Positions 27,225 to 35,682 of a stretch of 60,528 nt of DNA are shown here, piece by piece. The first letter of the stretch is position 1. Each line of letters begins with the position of its first letter. The stretch is taken from NCBI RefSeq assembly GCF_027158205.1, contig NZ_JAPVLU010000012.1:6326-66853 (forward strand). The letters are read 5' to 3'. The stretch is from Streptomyces sp. H39-S7 (lineage in GTDB: Bacteria; Actinomycetota; Actinomycetes; Streptomycetales; Streptomycetaceae). Both the position numbers and the translations under genes were made by a program. Below the pieces are notes generated by a model. That model saw only the letters and a program-made list of their open reading frames with translations. It did no database searches and was not told where the DNA came from.

Positions 27225-28273
27225 GCGTCCTCCAACTGCTCTTCGCCGGCCTGCTGGTGCTTGCCAACGGCTTCTTCGTCGGGGCGGAGTTCGCGCTGGT
27301 CTCGGTACGCCGCAGCCAGATCGAACCGCTCGCGGCCGAACAGCGGCGGGCCCGTACCGTCCTGTACGGGCTGGAGAACCTGCCGCGCATGATGGCGGCG
27401 GCCCAGTTCGGCATCACCGTCTGCTCGCTCACCCTGGGCGCGGTCGCCGAGCCGACCATCGCCCACCTGCTGGAACCGCTCTTCGAGGCCATGCAGGTGC
27501 CCGACGGGCTGGTGCACCCCATCGGGTACGTGCTGGCGCTGGCCGTGGTGGTCTCACTGCACCTGGTGATCGGCGAGATGGTGCCGAAGAACCTGGCGAT
27601 GGCCGCCCCGGAGAAGACCGCGCTGTGGCTCAGCCCGGGACTCGTGGCCTTCGCCCGCGTCTTCCGGCCGGTGATCACGGTACTGGGCAGCTGCGCGCGG
27701 CTGATCCTGAAGCTGTTCCGCGTCGAGCCCAAGGACGAGGTCGACTCCGTCTTCACCAGCGAGGAGCTGACCGTGCTCGTCGAGGACGCCCGGCGGGCCG
27801 GGCTGCTCGACCACGACGAGCAGGAACGCCTGGAGGACGCCCTGGAGCTGGGTACCCGCCCGGTCACCGAGGTACTGCTGCGCCCCGCCGAGCTGATCAC
27901 GGTCGATCCGTCGGTGACCCCGCGCCAGGTCGAGGAACTCACCGTCCACACCGGGTACTCGCGCTTCCCGGTGGCCGGCCCCGACGGCGTCTACCTGGGC
28001 TATCTGCACGTCAAGGACATGCTGGACGTCGAGGACGGCAGCCACCCGGTGCCGCAGCGGCTCTGGCGCCCGATGGCGACGCTCCGCGCCGACCTGCCGC
28101 TCGACGACGCGCTCACCCAGATGCGGCGCGCCGCGTCGCACCTCGCGGCGGTCGCGGACGCCGACGGCCGCCCGATCGGGCTGGTCGCGCTGGAGGACGT
28201 GCTGGAGATGCTGGTCGGCGAGGTCCGCGACCCGGCGCACCGGCAGCTGCCGACCATCGCCGGACGGGCCTGA
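27221..28273 (+). CDS. Second CNNM-type transporter, lacking the CorC domain
   Basis: Paralogue of the preceding protein, 350 residues. DUF21 domain (VLANGFFVGAEFALVSVRR, VIGEMVPKNLAM) and a CBS pair (VTEVLLRPAELITVD, ending LVALEDVLEMLVGEV), with no C-terminal CorC_HlyC domain: it stops about 10 residues after the second CBS. Pairs of a long and a short CNNM protein encoded by overlapping genes are common in actinobacteria, which suggests a heteromer. Convergent with the AAA gene. Confidence 0.92.
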   Translation: MSVLQLLFAGLLVLANGFFVGAEFALVSVRRSQIEPLAAEQRRARTVLYGLENLPRMMAAAQFGITVCSLTLGAVAEPTIAHLLEPLFEAMQVPDGLVHPIGYVLALAVVVSLHLVIGEMVPKNLAMAAPEKTALWLSPGLVAFARVFRPVITVLGSCARLILKLFRVEPKDEVDSVFTSEELTVLVEDARRAGLLDHDEQERLEDALELGTRPVTEVLLRPAELITVDPSVTPRQVEELTVHTGYSRFPVAGPDGVYLGYLHVKDMLDVEDGSHPVPQRLWRPMATLRADLPLDDALTQMRRAASHLAAVADADGRPIGLVALEDVLEMLVGEVRDPAHRQLPTIAGRA

Positions 28274-28301
28274 CCCGCGGATCGCCGCGGGCGGACCGGC
28301 G

Positions 28302-30197
28302 CTACTCGGCCGGTTCGCCCGGCGGCACCCCCGGGCCGCGCCCGGACAGCACCTCGCCGTACGCCTGCATCAGGTCAGGGAGCCGCAGAGTCGACAAATC
28401 GTCACGGTTGGGCGAGCCCGGGTAGTCCGTCAGCCGCAGATCGCGGTAGGCGCAGCTCTTCTCGTACAGAGTGCGCAGCAGCCGGCCGTTGCCCAGCTCA
28501 TCTATCCACCCCTGGTCGACGACGTGGGCGCTGATGGCCCGCAACTCCTCCAGCGCCTCCTCGTCCCAGTGGTCGCCGTTGTCCGCGGCCAGGACCTCGC
28601 CGATGCGGGTGAGCTCCAGCGGCCGGTAGCTGGGGAAGTCGACCCGGGTGGTGAAGCGGGAGCTGAGCCCGGGGTTGACCGCCAGCAGCCGGTCCATGCC
28701 CTCCGGGTAGCCGGCGAGGATCACCACGAGGCGGTCGCGGTTGTCCTCGGCGCGCTTGAGGAGCACCTGGAGCGCCTCGTCGCCGTAGGCGTCGCCCTTC
28801 GAGTAGCCGGAGTTGGACAGGGCGTACGCCTCGTCCACGAAGAGCACCCCGCCGAGCGCGGAATCGATCAGCTCGTTGGCCTTGACCGCGGTCTGCCCCA
28901 GGAACTCGCCCACCAGGTCGGACCGTTGGGCCTCGACGAGATGGTCGCCGCCGAGCAGCCCCAGCGCGTAGAAGACCCGGCCGAGTATCCGGGCCACGGT
29001 CGTCTTGCCGGTGCCGGAGGGTCCGGAGAAGACGAAGTGGCGTTTGGGCGGCTGCACGGGCAGCCCCTGGCCGGCCCGCAGCCGGGCCATCCGCAGCTGC
29101 GCCGACAGCGCCCGCACCTGCCGCTTCACCGGCTCCAGGCCCACCATGCGGTCCAGTTCGGCGAGCGCCTGGCCGAGCAGCATCGGGTCGGGCGCCGTCA
29201 TCGACAGCGGGGGCGGCAGGGCCGGCGACGCCACCCCGGCCTTCTCCCGCACGTCGTCGTCCGGCGGGCCGAGCGTCAGCGTGGGCTCCTCCAGTTCGGT
29301 GCCGGGGCCGCGGCCGTCCATCGGCTCGCCGGTGAGTAAGGCGGAGTCCGGGCCGTCGAGCACGTCGGGGGAGGCCTGGCCGAAGCCGGAGAGCGAGACG
29401 GCCGCCAGTCCGGCGCCCGCGCCCTCGTCGAGCCCGTCGGACTCGTTGATCGCCGCCAGCCGGGCGGCGGTGTCCATGAAGGCCGGGTCCACCCGGTGCA
29501 CCGCCCGGTACAGCGGCAGTGCCGCGGCGGTGCGGCCGGTGCCCTCGTAGGCGCGGGCCAGCCAGTAGCGCAGCTCCTTGCGCTGCGGCTGCTCGCTGCG
29601 GCAGCGCATCAGCGCGGCGGCGAGCAGCGGTTCGGCCTGCCCGCACAGCTCCAGCCGGACCCGGGCCATCCCGCCGAACAGGCCCGCCTCGATGCCGAGC
29701 ACCGGATCGCCCAGCAGCGGCTCGGTGTTGCGGACCAACTGCTCCCAGTCCTTGACCAGATAGGCCCGGCAGGCGTGCAGGAAGCGGACCTGCCGGTCGG
29801 TGTCGACGGGAGGGCACTCGGCCAGCGCGCGGTCCAACTCGGCGACGTGCCGGCCGTCCAGCCAGTGCGAGGCGTGCGCGAGCAGCAGATCCCGACCGGA
29901 CTCCAGCACCGGCTGCACCCACCAGCCGAGCCAGTACCAGGAGTTGAGCGACCGGCGGTGCGTGCGGCGCTCCTCGCCGAAGCGGTCCCGGTGGCGGTAC
30001 ATCTGGAGCAGCGCGGTCGAGGTGTCCGCGCGCAGCGCGTGCAGGCCCAGCCAGGCGTCCGCCATGCCCGGATCGAGCCGGACGGCGGTGCGGAACTCCT
30101 CCTCCGCCTGCGCGTACGCCCCAACGGTGTAGGCGTCCACGGCGCGCAGCCAGGCGAGGCCGGCGGGGGCGCCCGAGCGCTCTGTCCCGAAGTCCAT
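28302..30197 (-). CDS. AAA+ ATPase, CbxX/EccA-like, with N-terminal helical repeats
   Basis: Protein of about 631 residues. Residues 1-300 are tetratricopeptide-like helices (AYAQAEEEFRTAVRLDPGMADAW is typical). A low-complexity linker and an AAA+ module of the CbxX/SpoVK type follow: Walker A GPSGTGKTTVAR near residue 390, Walker B GVLFVDEAYAL, sensor ILAGYPEGM, and arginine-finger region NPGLSSRF. The arrangement matches EccA of type VII secretion, but no ESX gene is nearby, so the substrate is unknown. ATG 30197 has GGGGA upstream; the longer open frame is promoter DNA. Confidence 0.88.
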   Translation of the reverse strand: MDFGTERSGAPAGLAWLRAVDAYTVGAYAQAEEEFRTAVRLDPGMADAWLGLHALRADTSTALLQMYRHRDRFGEERRTHRRSLNSWYWLGWWVQPVLESGRDLLLAHASHWLDGRHVAELDRALAECPPVDTDRQVRFLHACRAYLVKDWEQLVRNTEPLLGDPVLGIEAGLFGGMARVRLELCGQAEPLLAAALMRCRSEQPQRKELRYWLARAYEGTGRTAAALPLYRAVHRVDPAFMDTAARLAAINESDGLDEGAGAGLAAVSLSGFGQASPDVLDGPDSALLTGEPMDGRGPGTELEEPTLTLGPPDDDVREKAGVASPALPPPLSMTAPDPMLLGQALAELDRMVGLEPVKRQVRALSAQLRMARLRAGQGLPVQPPKRHFVFSGPSGTGKTTVARILGRVFYALGLLGGDHLVEAQRSDLVGEFLGQTAVKANELIDSALGGVLFVDEAYALSNSGYSKGDAYGDEALQVLLKRAEDNRDRLVVILAGYPEGMDRLLAVNPGLSSRFTTRVDFPSYRPLELTRIGEVLAADNGDHWDEEALEELRAISAHVVDQGWIDELGNGRLLRTLYEKSCAYRDLRLTDYPGSPNRDDLSTLRLPDLMQAYGEVLSGRGPGVPPGEPAE

Positions 30198-30460
30198 CAG
30201 GTCCCCACCAACCGTTCCCCCGCGGCTTGCTGCTGTATCCCGTCCCAACCGTGATGACCGGGACGGGAGTTGGCGCAGGGGAGTCGTGCCCCCACCTGCC
30301 ACCGCACCCCGATCGCATCGTACCTGCGATAACCGGCGTGCCGTAGAGCGGCGCAGCGCTCCCCTCGGCTCGGCGCCGTTCGACGCACGGACTCCGGATG
30401 GTGACGCTGGGTGAGGGTCATGGGGCCCAAGGGGGCCGGTGGACCGGCCCAGGACGCGGC

Positions 30461-30496
30461 GAAGCCCCCGGTCACGGGGGAACAACCGGGGGCTTC
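30461..30496 (-). terminator. Strong hairpin between the kinase and AAA genes
   Basis: GAAGCCCCCGGT (30461-30472) and ACCGGGGGCTTC (30485-30496) form a perfect 12-bp stem with a 12-base loop. A second, near-palindromic GGGCCGGT/ACCGGCCC pair sits at 30433-30450. The 443-bp gap 30198-30640 also holds the hairpin at 30612-30631 and, by position, the AAA gene promoter; I see no gene in it. Confidence 0.7.
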
Positions 30497-30611
30497 GGAT
30501 CATGGGAGCGGGCCGCACTGGCCGCGTATTGAGAACGTAATTCCTGTACACCCCCCCGGTCAAGCCGCTCTCGAAGGCTCCGTCGAGGTCGTCGGGAAGT
30601 GGCAGCGCACC

Positions 30612-30631
30612 GACGGTGAGCGGTCACCGTC
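30612..30631 (-). terminator. Hairpin just after the uridine-kinase-type gene
   Basis: GACGGTGA (30612-30619) and TCACCGTC (30624-30631) make a perfect 8-bp stem closed by a GCGG tetraloop, ten bases downstream of the minus-strand stop. Confidence 0.6.
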
Positions 30632-30640
30632 CGTGATGGA

Positions 30641-31255
30641 TCATGCTCTTCCGGGGCGCCTCCCGGGCCCCGGCAGCATCGCGTAACCCTCTGGTCGCAG
30701 CAGTACCAAGTGGTCGGCGAACGGCTGTGAGGGATCGGACACGAAGTGCGCGTCCTGCGCGCGCATCCAGGAGGACCAGAACGCGTCCATCTCCGGCCCG
30801 TCCCGCAACTGGCCGCGGTTCCTGGCGGTTTCACGGGAGACCTCGAGCCACAGCAGGTGCGCCAGCAGCGGGCGCAGGGCGGACCGTCCGCTCCCCACGC
30901 CCTCCAGGAGGACCACGGGCGCGGCGGGCACCTCGCGGACGCCGTCGAAGCGCCGCCGGGTCCAGTCGTAGACCCCGTGGCGGGCCGTCCGGCCGGCCGC
31001 CAGCGGCTCCAGGAGCTGCTCCCGCAGCCGGCCGGTCCACTCGAACAGCTCGTCATGGGTGGCCAGATCGTCCAGATGGACGACGGGCGCCCCGCCGAGC
31101 GCGCCGGCGAGCCGGGCGGCGTACGTGGTCTTGCCGGAGCCGGCGTGCCCGTCCACCGCGACGAGCCGGACCGGGCCGCACGACGGCGGCAGCTCCCGCA
31201 GGTGCGCGGCGAACTCCGCGAGGGGGTCGCCCGGGGCGGCGGCGTGATCGTTCAT
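30641..31255 (-). CDS. Uridine kinase-type P-loop phosphotransferase
   Basis: Cytosolic kinase-fold protein of about 204 residues. An intact P-loop VDGHAGSGKTTYAARLA lies at about 32-48, with the acidic VVHLDDLATHDELF segment, VVLLEGVGSGRSA, and an RNRGQL lid region. It resembles uridine/cytidine kinases, but the phosphate acceptor is not proved. ATG 31255 follows a plausible divergent promoter shared with the M24 peptidase. A second kinase-fold protein at 58412 lacks the P-loop lysine. Confidence 0.8.
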   Translation of the reverse strand: MNDHAAAPGDPLAEFAAHLRELPPSCGPVRLVAVDGHAGSGKTTYAARLAGALGGAPVVHLDDLATHDELFEWTGRLREQLLEPLAAGRTARHGVYDWTRRRFDGVREVPAAPVVLLEGVGSGRSALRPLLAHLLWLEVSRETARNRGQLRDGPEMDAFWSSWMRAQDAHFVSDPSQPFADHLVLLRPEGYAMLPGPGRRPGRA

Positions 31256-31378
31256 CGGGCTCAGCGTAGCGAGCCCGCGGTACGGCACGGCGCGTCCTGC
31301 CGGCGGGCCGCCGCCGCGCTGCGACGCGTCCTGCCGGGCGCCCTCCGCCGGGCGCCGGAGGCGTCTACGGTGTGACGC

Positions 31379-32521
31379 GTGACCGACTCCTCCGCTTCCG
31401 CCTCCGCTGCCGCCGGGCTGCACCCGGCCGAGCGTCTCGAACTCGCCCGCAAGGCCGCCGCGGGCGCGGGTCTGGACGCCCTGCTGATCTCGCCCGGCGC
31501 CGACCTGCGCTACCTCACCGGCTACCAGGCGCTGCCGCTGGAGCGCCTCACGTGCCTGGTGGTGCCCGCCGAGGGCGACGCCTTCCTCGTCGTGCCCGCC
31601 CTGGAGCGGCCGGCCGCGCTGGCCTCGCCCGTCGGCGCCCTCGGCATCGACATCGCCGGCTTCGCCGAGACGGACAACGCGTACGAGCTGATCGCCGGCC
31701 GGCTGCCCGCCGGGGTGCGCCGGGTCGCCGTCGACAACCACATGTGGGCCGAGAAGCTTCTCGCCTTCACCGCCGCGCTGCCGCAGGTGGAGGCGGTGCT
31801 GGCCGGCGGGGTGCTGCAGGAGCTGCGGATGCGCAAGAGCCCGGCCGAGGTGGCGGCGCTGCGGCGGGCGGGGGCCGCGATCGACCGGGTGCACCGCAGG
31901 ATGGGCGAGTGGCTGCGGCCCGGCCGCACCGAGCGGGAGATCGCCCGCGACATCGCGGACGCGATCCTCGCGACGGACCATGCGACCGTGGACTTCGTCA
32001 TCGTCGCCTCGGGGCCCAACGGCGCCAGCCCGCACCACGAGGTCTCCGACCGCGTCGTCCGTGCCGGTGACCCCGTCGTGGTCGACATCGGCGGTACCAC
32101 CGAGGACGGCTACTGCTCCGACTCGACGCGCACCTACGCCGTCGGAGAACCGCACGCCGACTTCCGGGAGTTGTACGACGTGCTGCTGCGCGCCCAGCAC
32201 GCGCAGGTCGAGGCGGTGCGCCCGGGGATCACCGCCGAGGCGCTGGACGCGGTCGGACGCGACATCATCGCCGCCGCCGGCTACGGCGAGCACTTCATCC
32301 ACCGCACGGGGCACGGCATCGGCCTGGAGACACACGAGGAGCCGTACATCGTGGCGGGCAGCGACCGCCCGCTGGAGCCGGGCATGGCCTTCTCCATCGA
32401 ACCCGGCATCTACCTCCCCGGCCGCTTCGGCGCGCGGATCGAGGACATCGCCATCTGCACCGAGGACGCCGGCGAACGGCTGAACCTGACGGGCCGTGAC
32501 CTCGTCGTGCTGCCCGGATAG
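31379..32521 (+). CDS. M24-family Xaa-Pro aminopeptidase-like protein
   Basis: Creatinase/aminopeptidase P fold, 380 residues. The N-terminal domain (about 1-155) starts AERLELARKAAAGAGLDALL and LRYLTGY. The C-terminal pita-bread domain has all five metal ligands: Asp in VVVDIGGTTEDGY, Asp in CSDSTRTY, His in HRTGHGIGLETHE, Glu in SIEPGIYL and Glu in ARIEDIA. It probably releases N-terminal residues before proline in the cytosol. GTG 31379 has no obvious SD and may be leaderless. Confidence 0.93.
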   Translation: MTDSSASASAAAGLHPAERLELARKAAAGAGLDALLISPGADLRYLTGYQALPLERLTCLVVPAEGDAFLVVPALERPAALASPVGALGIDIAGFAETDNAYELIAGRLPAGVRRVAVDNHMWAEKLLAFTAALPQVEAVLAGGVLQELRMRKSPAEVAALRRAGAAIDRVHRRMGEWLRPGRTEREIARDIADAILATDHATVDFVIVASGPNGASPHHEVSDRVVRAGDPVVVDIGGTTEDGYCSDSTRTYAVGEPHADFRELYDVLLRAQHAQVEAVRPGITAEALDAVGRDIIAAAGYGEHFIHRTGHGIGLETHEEPYIVAGSDRPLEPGMAFSIEPGIYLPGRFGARIEDIAICTEDAGERLNLTGRDLVVLPG

Positions 32522-32710
32522 CACGGCGGCTTCCCGGACCTGCGTGTTCGTCCGGCGGAGCGTCAGTGGTCTGCTCCAATGTTGCTCCGTGGCGCGCGGC
32601 GGAAACCCTGGCAGAAAGGCCGCGGGAGCCGCGATAGTAAGGCGCATCCGCCGCGTGCCCGCCGGCGCGGCAGGACCGACTCCGTCGTTCACAGCGAGGG
32701 GAACACCGCC

Positions 32711-34117
32711 ATGACCAGACCCGCTCCGCGGCGCACCGTCCTGACCGCCGCGCTCGCCGCCGTGGCCGCCACCGCGGCGGCCCCCGCGACCCGGGCGGCC
32801 GCCGCCCCGCGAGCCGCCGGGAGGCCGGAGGCGGCGGTCGCCTACCCGGGCGCCCCCGCCGACGGCACGCCGGCCGACAGCGCGCCGGTGGAGTACACCG
32901 GCTGGACCTCGTACACCGACTGGCGGTGCGGTGAACGCGGCGGCACCCGCCCGGTGGCGGGGGCGCGGCCCGGCCTGGTCATCGACCATCCCGACGGTTC
33001 GCTGGTCTACCCCGACCCGCACACCGGCACCACGTCCACCTGGGACTCCGCCACCTGGACCTCCCCGGTGCACACCCTGCGGCACCCCGCGAGCGAACTG
33101 ATCGCCTCGTGGAACGCCCGTACCCCCGCCGGCACCTGGCTCCAGATCGAGCTCCTCGGCACCTACACCGACGGCACCGCCACCCCCGCCTACGTCCTGG
33201 GCCGCTGGGCCTCGGGGGACGGCGACATCCGGCGCACCTCGGTCGACGACCAGACCGACGGGAAGAGCAGCATCTGGACGGACACCTTCGCCATCGACGA
33301 CGCGGCGGCCGGTCCGCTGCTCGCCTCGTACCGGCTGCGGGCGACGCTGTACCGCAAGCCCGGCAGCCGGCTCACCCCGACGCTCTGGCGGCTGGGCGCG
33401 ATGGCCTCGACCATCCCCGACCGCTTCACCGTCCCGGCCTCGGTGCCCGGCGCGGGCGCCGGGATCGAACTCCCGGTGCCGCGCTACTCGCAGAACATCC
33501 ACAAGGGCCAGTACCCGGAGTACGACAACGGCGGCGAGGCCTGGTGCAGCCCGACCTCGTCGGAGATGGTCATCGAGTACTGGGGCCGCAAGCCCTCCGC
33601 GGCCGACCTCGCCTGGGTCGACCCGGCCTTCGCCGATCCGCAGGTCGACCACGCCGCCCGCTTCACGTACGACTACCAGTACCAGGGCTGCGGCAACTGG
33701 CCGTTCAACGCCGCCTACGCCGCGACCTACCGTGACCTGCAGGGCGTCATCACGCGCCTGCGCTCGCTGGACGACGTCGAGCGGCTGATCCGGGCCGGCA
33801 TCCCGGTGATAACGTCCCAGTCCTTCCTCGCCACCGAACTGGACGGCGCCGGCTACGGCACCGCGGGGCATCTGATGTGCGTCGCGGGCTTCACCGCGGA
33901 GGGCGACGTGGTCGCCAACGACCCGGCGAGCTCGGGTGACGACGCGGTGCGCAACGTCTACCGGCGGGCCCAGTTCGAGACGATCTGGCTGCGGACCAAG
34001 CGCTACAACGCCTCGGGCAACATCAGCAGCGGGACGGGCGGTGTCTGCTACCTGTACTGGCCGGCCCACCCCAGCCCGGGCCAGCGCCGCGCGCTGGCCT
34101 CCGTCGGCGTCCGCTGA
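32711..34117 (+). CDS. Exported C39-like cysteine peptidase family protein
   Basis: Secreted protein of about 468 residues. The N-terminus RRTVLTAALAAVAAT looks like a Tat signal. A beta-rich domain (about 50-260, with two WTSYTDW/WTSPVHT segments) is followed by a papain-fold domain starting PVPRYSQNIHKGQYPEY. Its Cys is in GEAWCSPTS, its His in GTAGHLMCVAGF and its Asp in VANDPAS. The family is annotated as peptidase C39-like or DUF4350-type; the target is unknown. ATG 32711 follows AGCGAGGGGAAC. The 189-bp gap upstream is presumably its promoter. Confidence 0.87.
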   Translation: MTRPAPRRTVLTAALAAVAATAAAPATRAAAAPRAAGRPEAAVAYPGAPADGTPADSAPVEYTGWTSYTDWRCGERGGTRPVAGARPGLVIDHPDGSLVYPDPHTGTTSTWDSATWTSPVHTLRHPASELIASWNARTPAGTWLQIELLGTYTDGTATPAYVLGRWASGDGDIRRTSVDDQTDGKSSIWTDTFAIDDAAAGPLLASYRLRATLYRKPGSRLTPTLWRLGAMASTIPDRFTVPASVPGAGAGIELPVPRYSQNIHKGQYPEYDNGGEAWCSPTSSEMVIEYWGRKPSAADLAWVDPAFADPQVDHAARFTYDYQYQGCGNWPFNAAYAATYRDLQGVITRLRSLDDVERLIRAGIPVITSQSFLATELDGAGYGTAGHLMCVAGFTAEGDVVANDPASSGDDAVRNVYRRAQFETIWLRTKRYNASGNISSGTGGVCYLYWPAHPSPGQRRALASVGVR

Positions 34118-34123
34118 CGGGGG

Positions 34124-34156
34124 CGGGTCCCCTCCGGCCGCGCCGCGGGGGACCCG
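34124..34156. terminator. Bidirectional terminator
   Basis: CGGGTCCCC (34124-34132) and GGGGACCCG (34148-34156) form a perfect 9-bp stem between the convergent C39-like gene and the small minus-strand gene. Confidence 0.7.
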
Positions 34157-34190
34157 TGCCGCCGCGCGGCCGGGTACCGTCCCGTTCCGA

Positions 34191-34481
34191 CTACCTCTCG
34201 TGCTCCGATCCGAACGGCACGGGGCCGTTCCCGGTGACCTCGGCACGTCCCGTCTCCGGAAATACCTTGGTGATGACGCACTCTCCCTGCCGCCCGTTGG
34301 GCAGCCGCAGGTCCAGCGTCTTCCCGCGCACCGCCCATCGGCTCCCGCCCGCGGCGGTGTGGAGACTGCCGTGCCAGGCCGACAGGCGGCCCTTCTCCTG
34401 GATCGCGTAGAGATCGGCCTCGACCGGAGTCCCGGCCCCGTCCGCGATCACTGTTGCCCAGCCCCGATAGGTGTTTCCCAT
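34191..34481 (-). CDS. Small hypothetical protein (96 aa)
   Basis: Probable cytosolic protein without signal peptide or membrane segment. The composition looks like a single small beta-barrel: YRGWATVIADGAGTPVEADL, then alternating strands, with RWAVRGKTLDLRLPNG in the middle and a charged tail. I do not recognise the family with confidence; it weakly recalls DUF4873-type proteins. ATG 34481 gives a sensible start, and the longer frame upstream overlaps repeats before the amidohydrolase. Confidence 0.6.
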   Translation of the reverse strand: MGNTYRGWATVIADGAGTPVEADLYAIQEKGRLSAWHGSLHTAAGGSRWAVRGKTLDLRLPNGRQGECVITKVFPETGRAEVTGNGPVPFGSEHER

Positions 34482-34530
34482 AGGGCCAGGATCCGCCGCC
34501 CGACCGACAATTGCGACCCGACCCGGGTCC

Positions 34531-34561
34531 CGGGCCGAAAGCACGGGCCGAAAGCCCGTGC
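34531..34561. repeat. Overlapping direct and inverted repeats before the amidohydrolase
   Basis: CGGGCCGAAAGC occurs at 34531-34542 and 34544-34555. The second copy also completes an inverted repeat GCACGGGC (34541-34548) / GCCCGTGC (34554-34561) with a CGAAA loop. It lies between the divergent small gene and the amidohydrolase. Confidence 0.6.
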
Positions 34562-34683
34562 CGGAACGACGGGCCGCCACCGGCCCGGGGCCCTCTGCGA
34601 TCATGTGCCGGACGGCCGGGACAGGGCGGACGCCCAGTGACCGGACGGGCCGGGACCGTACGGAACGGGTGGAGGACCCCCGA

Positions 34684-35568
34684 ATGGTGGAGACGGGTGC
34701 GGACGACGCACGGGTGACCGCGTTCTGGCGCGGCCTCGGGCTGCCGGGGCTGATCGACGTGCACACGCACTTCATGCCGGAGCGCGTGCTGGACAAGGTG
34801 TGGGCGTACTTCGACGCCGCCGGACCGCTCGTCGGCCGCCACTGGCCCATCACCTACCGCCACCAGGAGGACGAACGGCTCGCGGTGCTGCGCGGGTTCG
34901 GCGTCCGGGCGTTCACCTCGATGGTCTACCCGCACAAGCCGGGTATGGCCCGCTGGCTGAACGGCTGGGCGGCGGAGTTCGCCGCCCGTACGCCGGACTG
35001 CCTGAGCACCGCCACCTTCTTCCCGGAGGAGGGCGCCGCGGACTACGTCCGCGCGGCCGTCGAGGGCGGCGCCCGGGTCTTCAAGGCGCATGTCCAGGTG
35101 GGGGCCTACGACCCGGATGACGCCCGGCTGCGACCGGTCTGGGGGCTGCTGGCCGAGGCGGGCGTCCCCGTGGTGACGCACTGCGGGTCCGGGCCGGTGC
35201 CCGGCAGGTTCACCGGCCCGGGGCCGATTGCCCGGGTGCTGGACCGGCATCCCGGGCTGCGGCTGGTCGTCGCGCACATGGGGATGCCCGACTACACCGC
35301 CTTCCTCGACCTGGCCGAACGCCACCCCGGCGTCCTGCTGGACACGACGATGGCGTTCACCGACTTCTCCGAGGAGTCCGCCCCGCTGCCCCGGCGGGAG
35401 TACGCGCGGCTCGCGGACCTCGGCGACCGGATTCTGTGGGGGAGCGATTTCCCGAACATCCCGTACTCCTACGCCCATGGCCTGGAGTCGCTGCGGCGAC
35501 TCGGCCTCGGGGACGCGTGGCTGCGCGCCGTGTGCCACGACAACGCGTCAACTCTCTTCAAGATCTGA
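34684..35568 (+). CDS. Amidohydrolase 2 family protein
   Basis: TIM-barrel metal-dependent hydrolase or decarboxylase, 294 residues. Metal-ligand motifs are in order: IDVHTHFMP, VFKAHVQVG, VVTHCGSG, VVAHMGMPD and WGSDFPNIPY. This subgroup includes ACMSD-like decarboxylases and lactonases; the substrate cannot be assigned. ATG 34684 has GGAGG seven bases upstream. No functional partner is adjacent. Confidence 0.88.
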   Translation: MVETGADDARVTAFWRGLGLPGLIDVHTHFMPERVLDKVWAYFDAAGPLVGRHWPITYRHQEDERLAVLRGFGVRAFTSMVYPHKPGMARWLNGWAAEFAARTPDCLSTATFFPEEGAADYVRAAVEGGARVFKAHVQVGAYDPDDARLRPVWGLLAEAGVPVVTHCGSGPVPGRFTGPGPIARVLDRHPGLRLVVAHMGMPDYTAFLDLAERHPGVLLDTTMAFTDFSEESAPLPRREYARLADLGDRILWGSDFPNIPYSYAHGLESLRRLGLGDAWLRAVCHDNASTLFKI

Positions 35569-35592
35569 CGGCACGCCAGGTCGGAGGCTTCT

Positions 35593-35630
35593 AGTGGTTT
35601 AGTCCTAGGTCTAGTCCAAAGCCTTGACGG
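35593..35630 (+). promoter_or_regulatory. Chitinase promoter: 12-bp direct repeats and -35 element
   Basis: TGGTTTAGTCCT (35595-35606) and AGGTCTAGTCCA (35607-35618) are adjacent 12-bp direct repeats, 9 of 12 positions identical. They are followed by TTGACG (35624-35629) as a -35 hexamer. Pairs of this kind are the known control elements of Streptomyces chitinase promoters. Their GGTCTAG core resembles the DasR-responsive element, so induction by chitin/N-acetylglucosamine and glucose repression are expected. Confidence 0.75.
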
Positions 35631-35682
35631 GGTCGCGTCACGGCTGGATTCTGGCTGCGATTCCCCCCACAGGAGGTATGAC

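Noticed and set aside
28302..30197. Part of a type VII secretion locus
   Set aside because: The AAA protein is EccA-like, but no EccB-EccE, EsxA/B, PE or PPE genes are nearby.
30641..34246. 1201-residue open frame on the minus strand
   Set aside because: Only its first-strand segment 30641-31255 is a real gene. The rest is antisense to the M24 and C39-like genes, with no domain content; high GC leaves such frames open.
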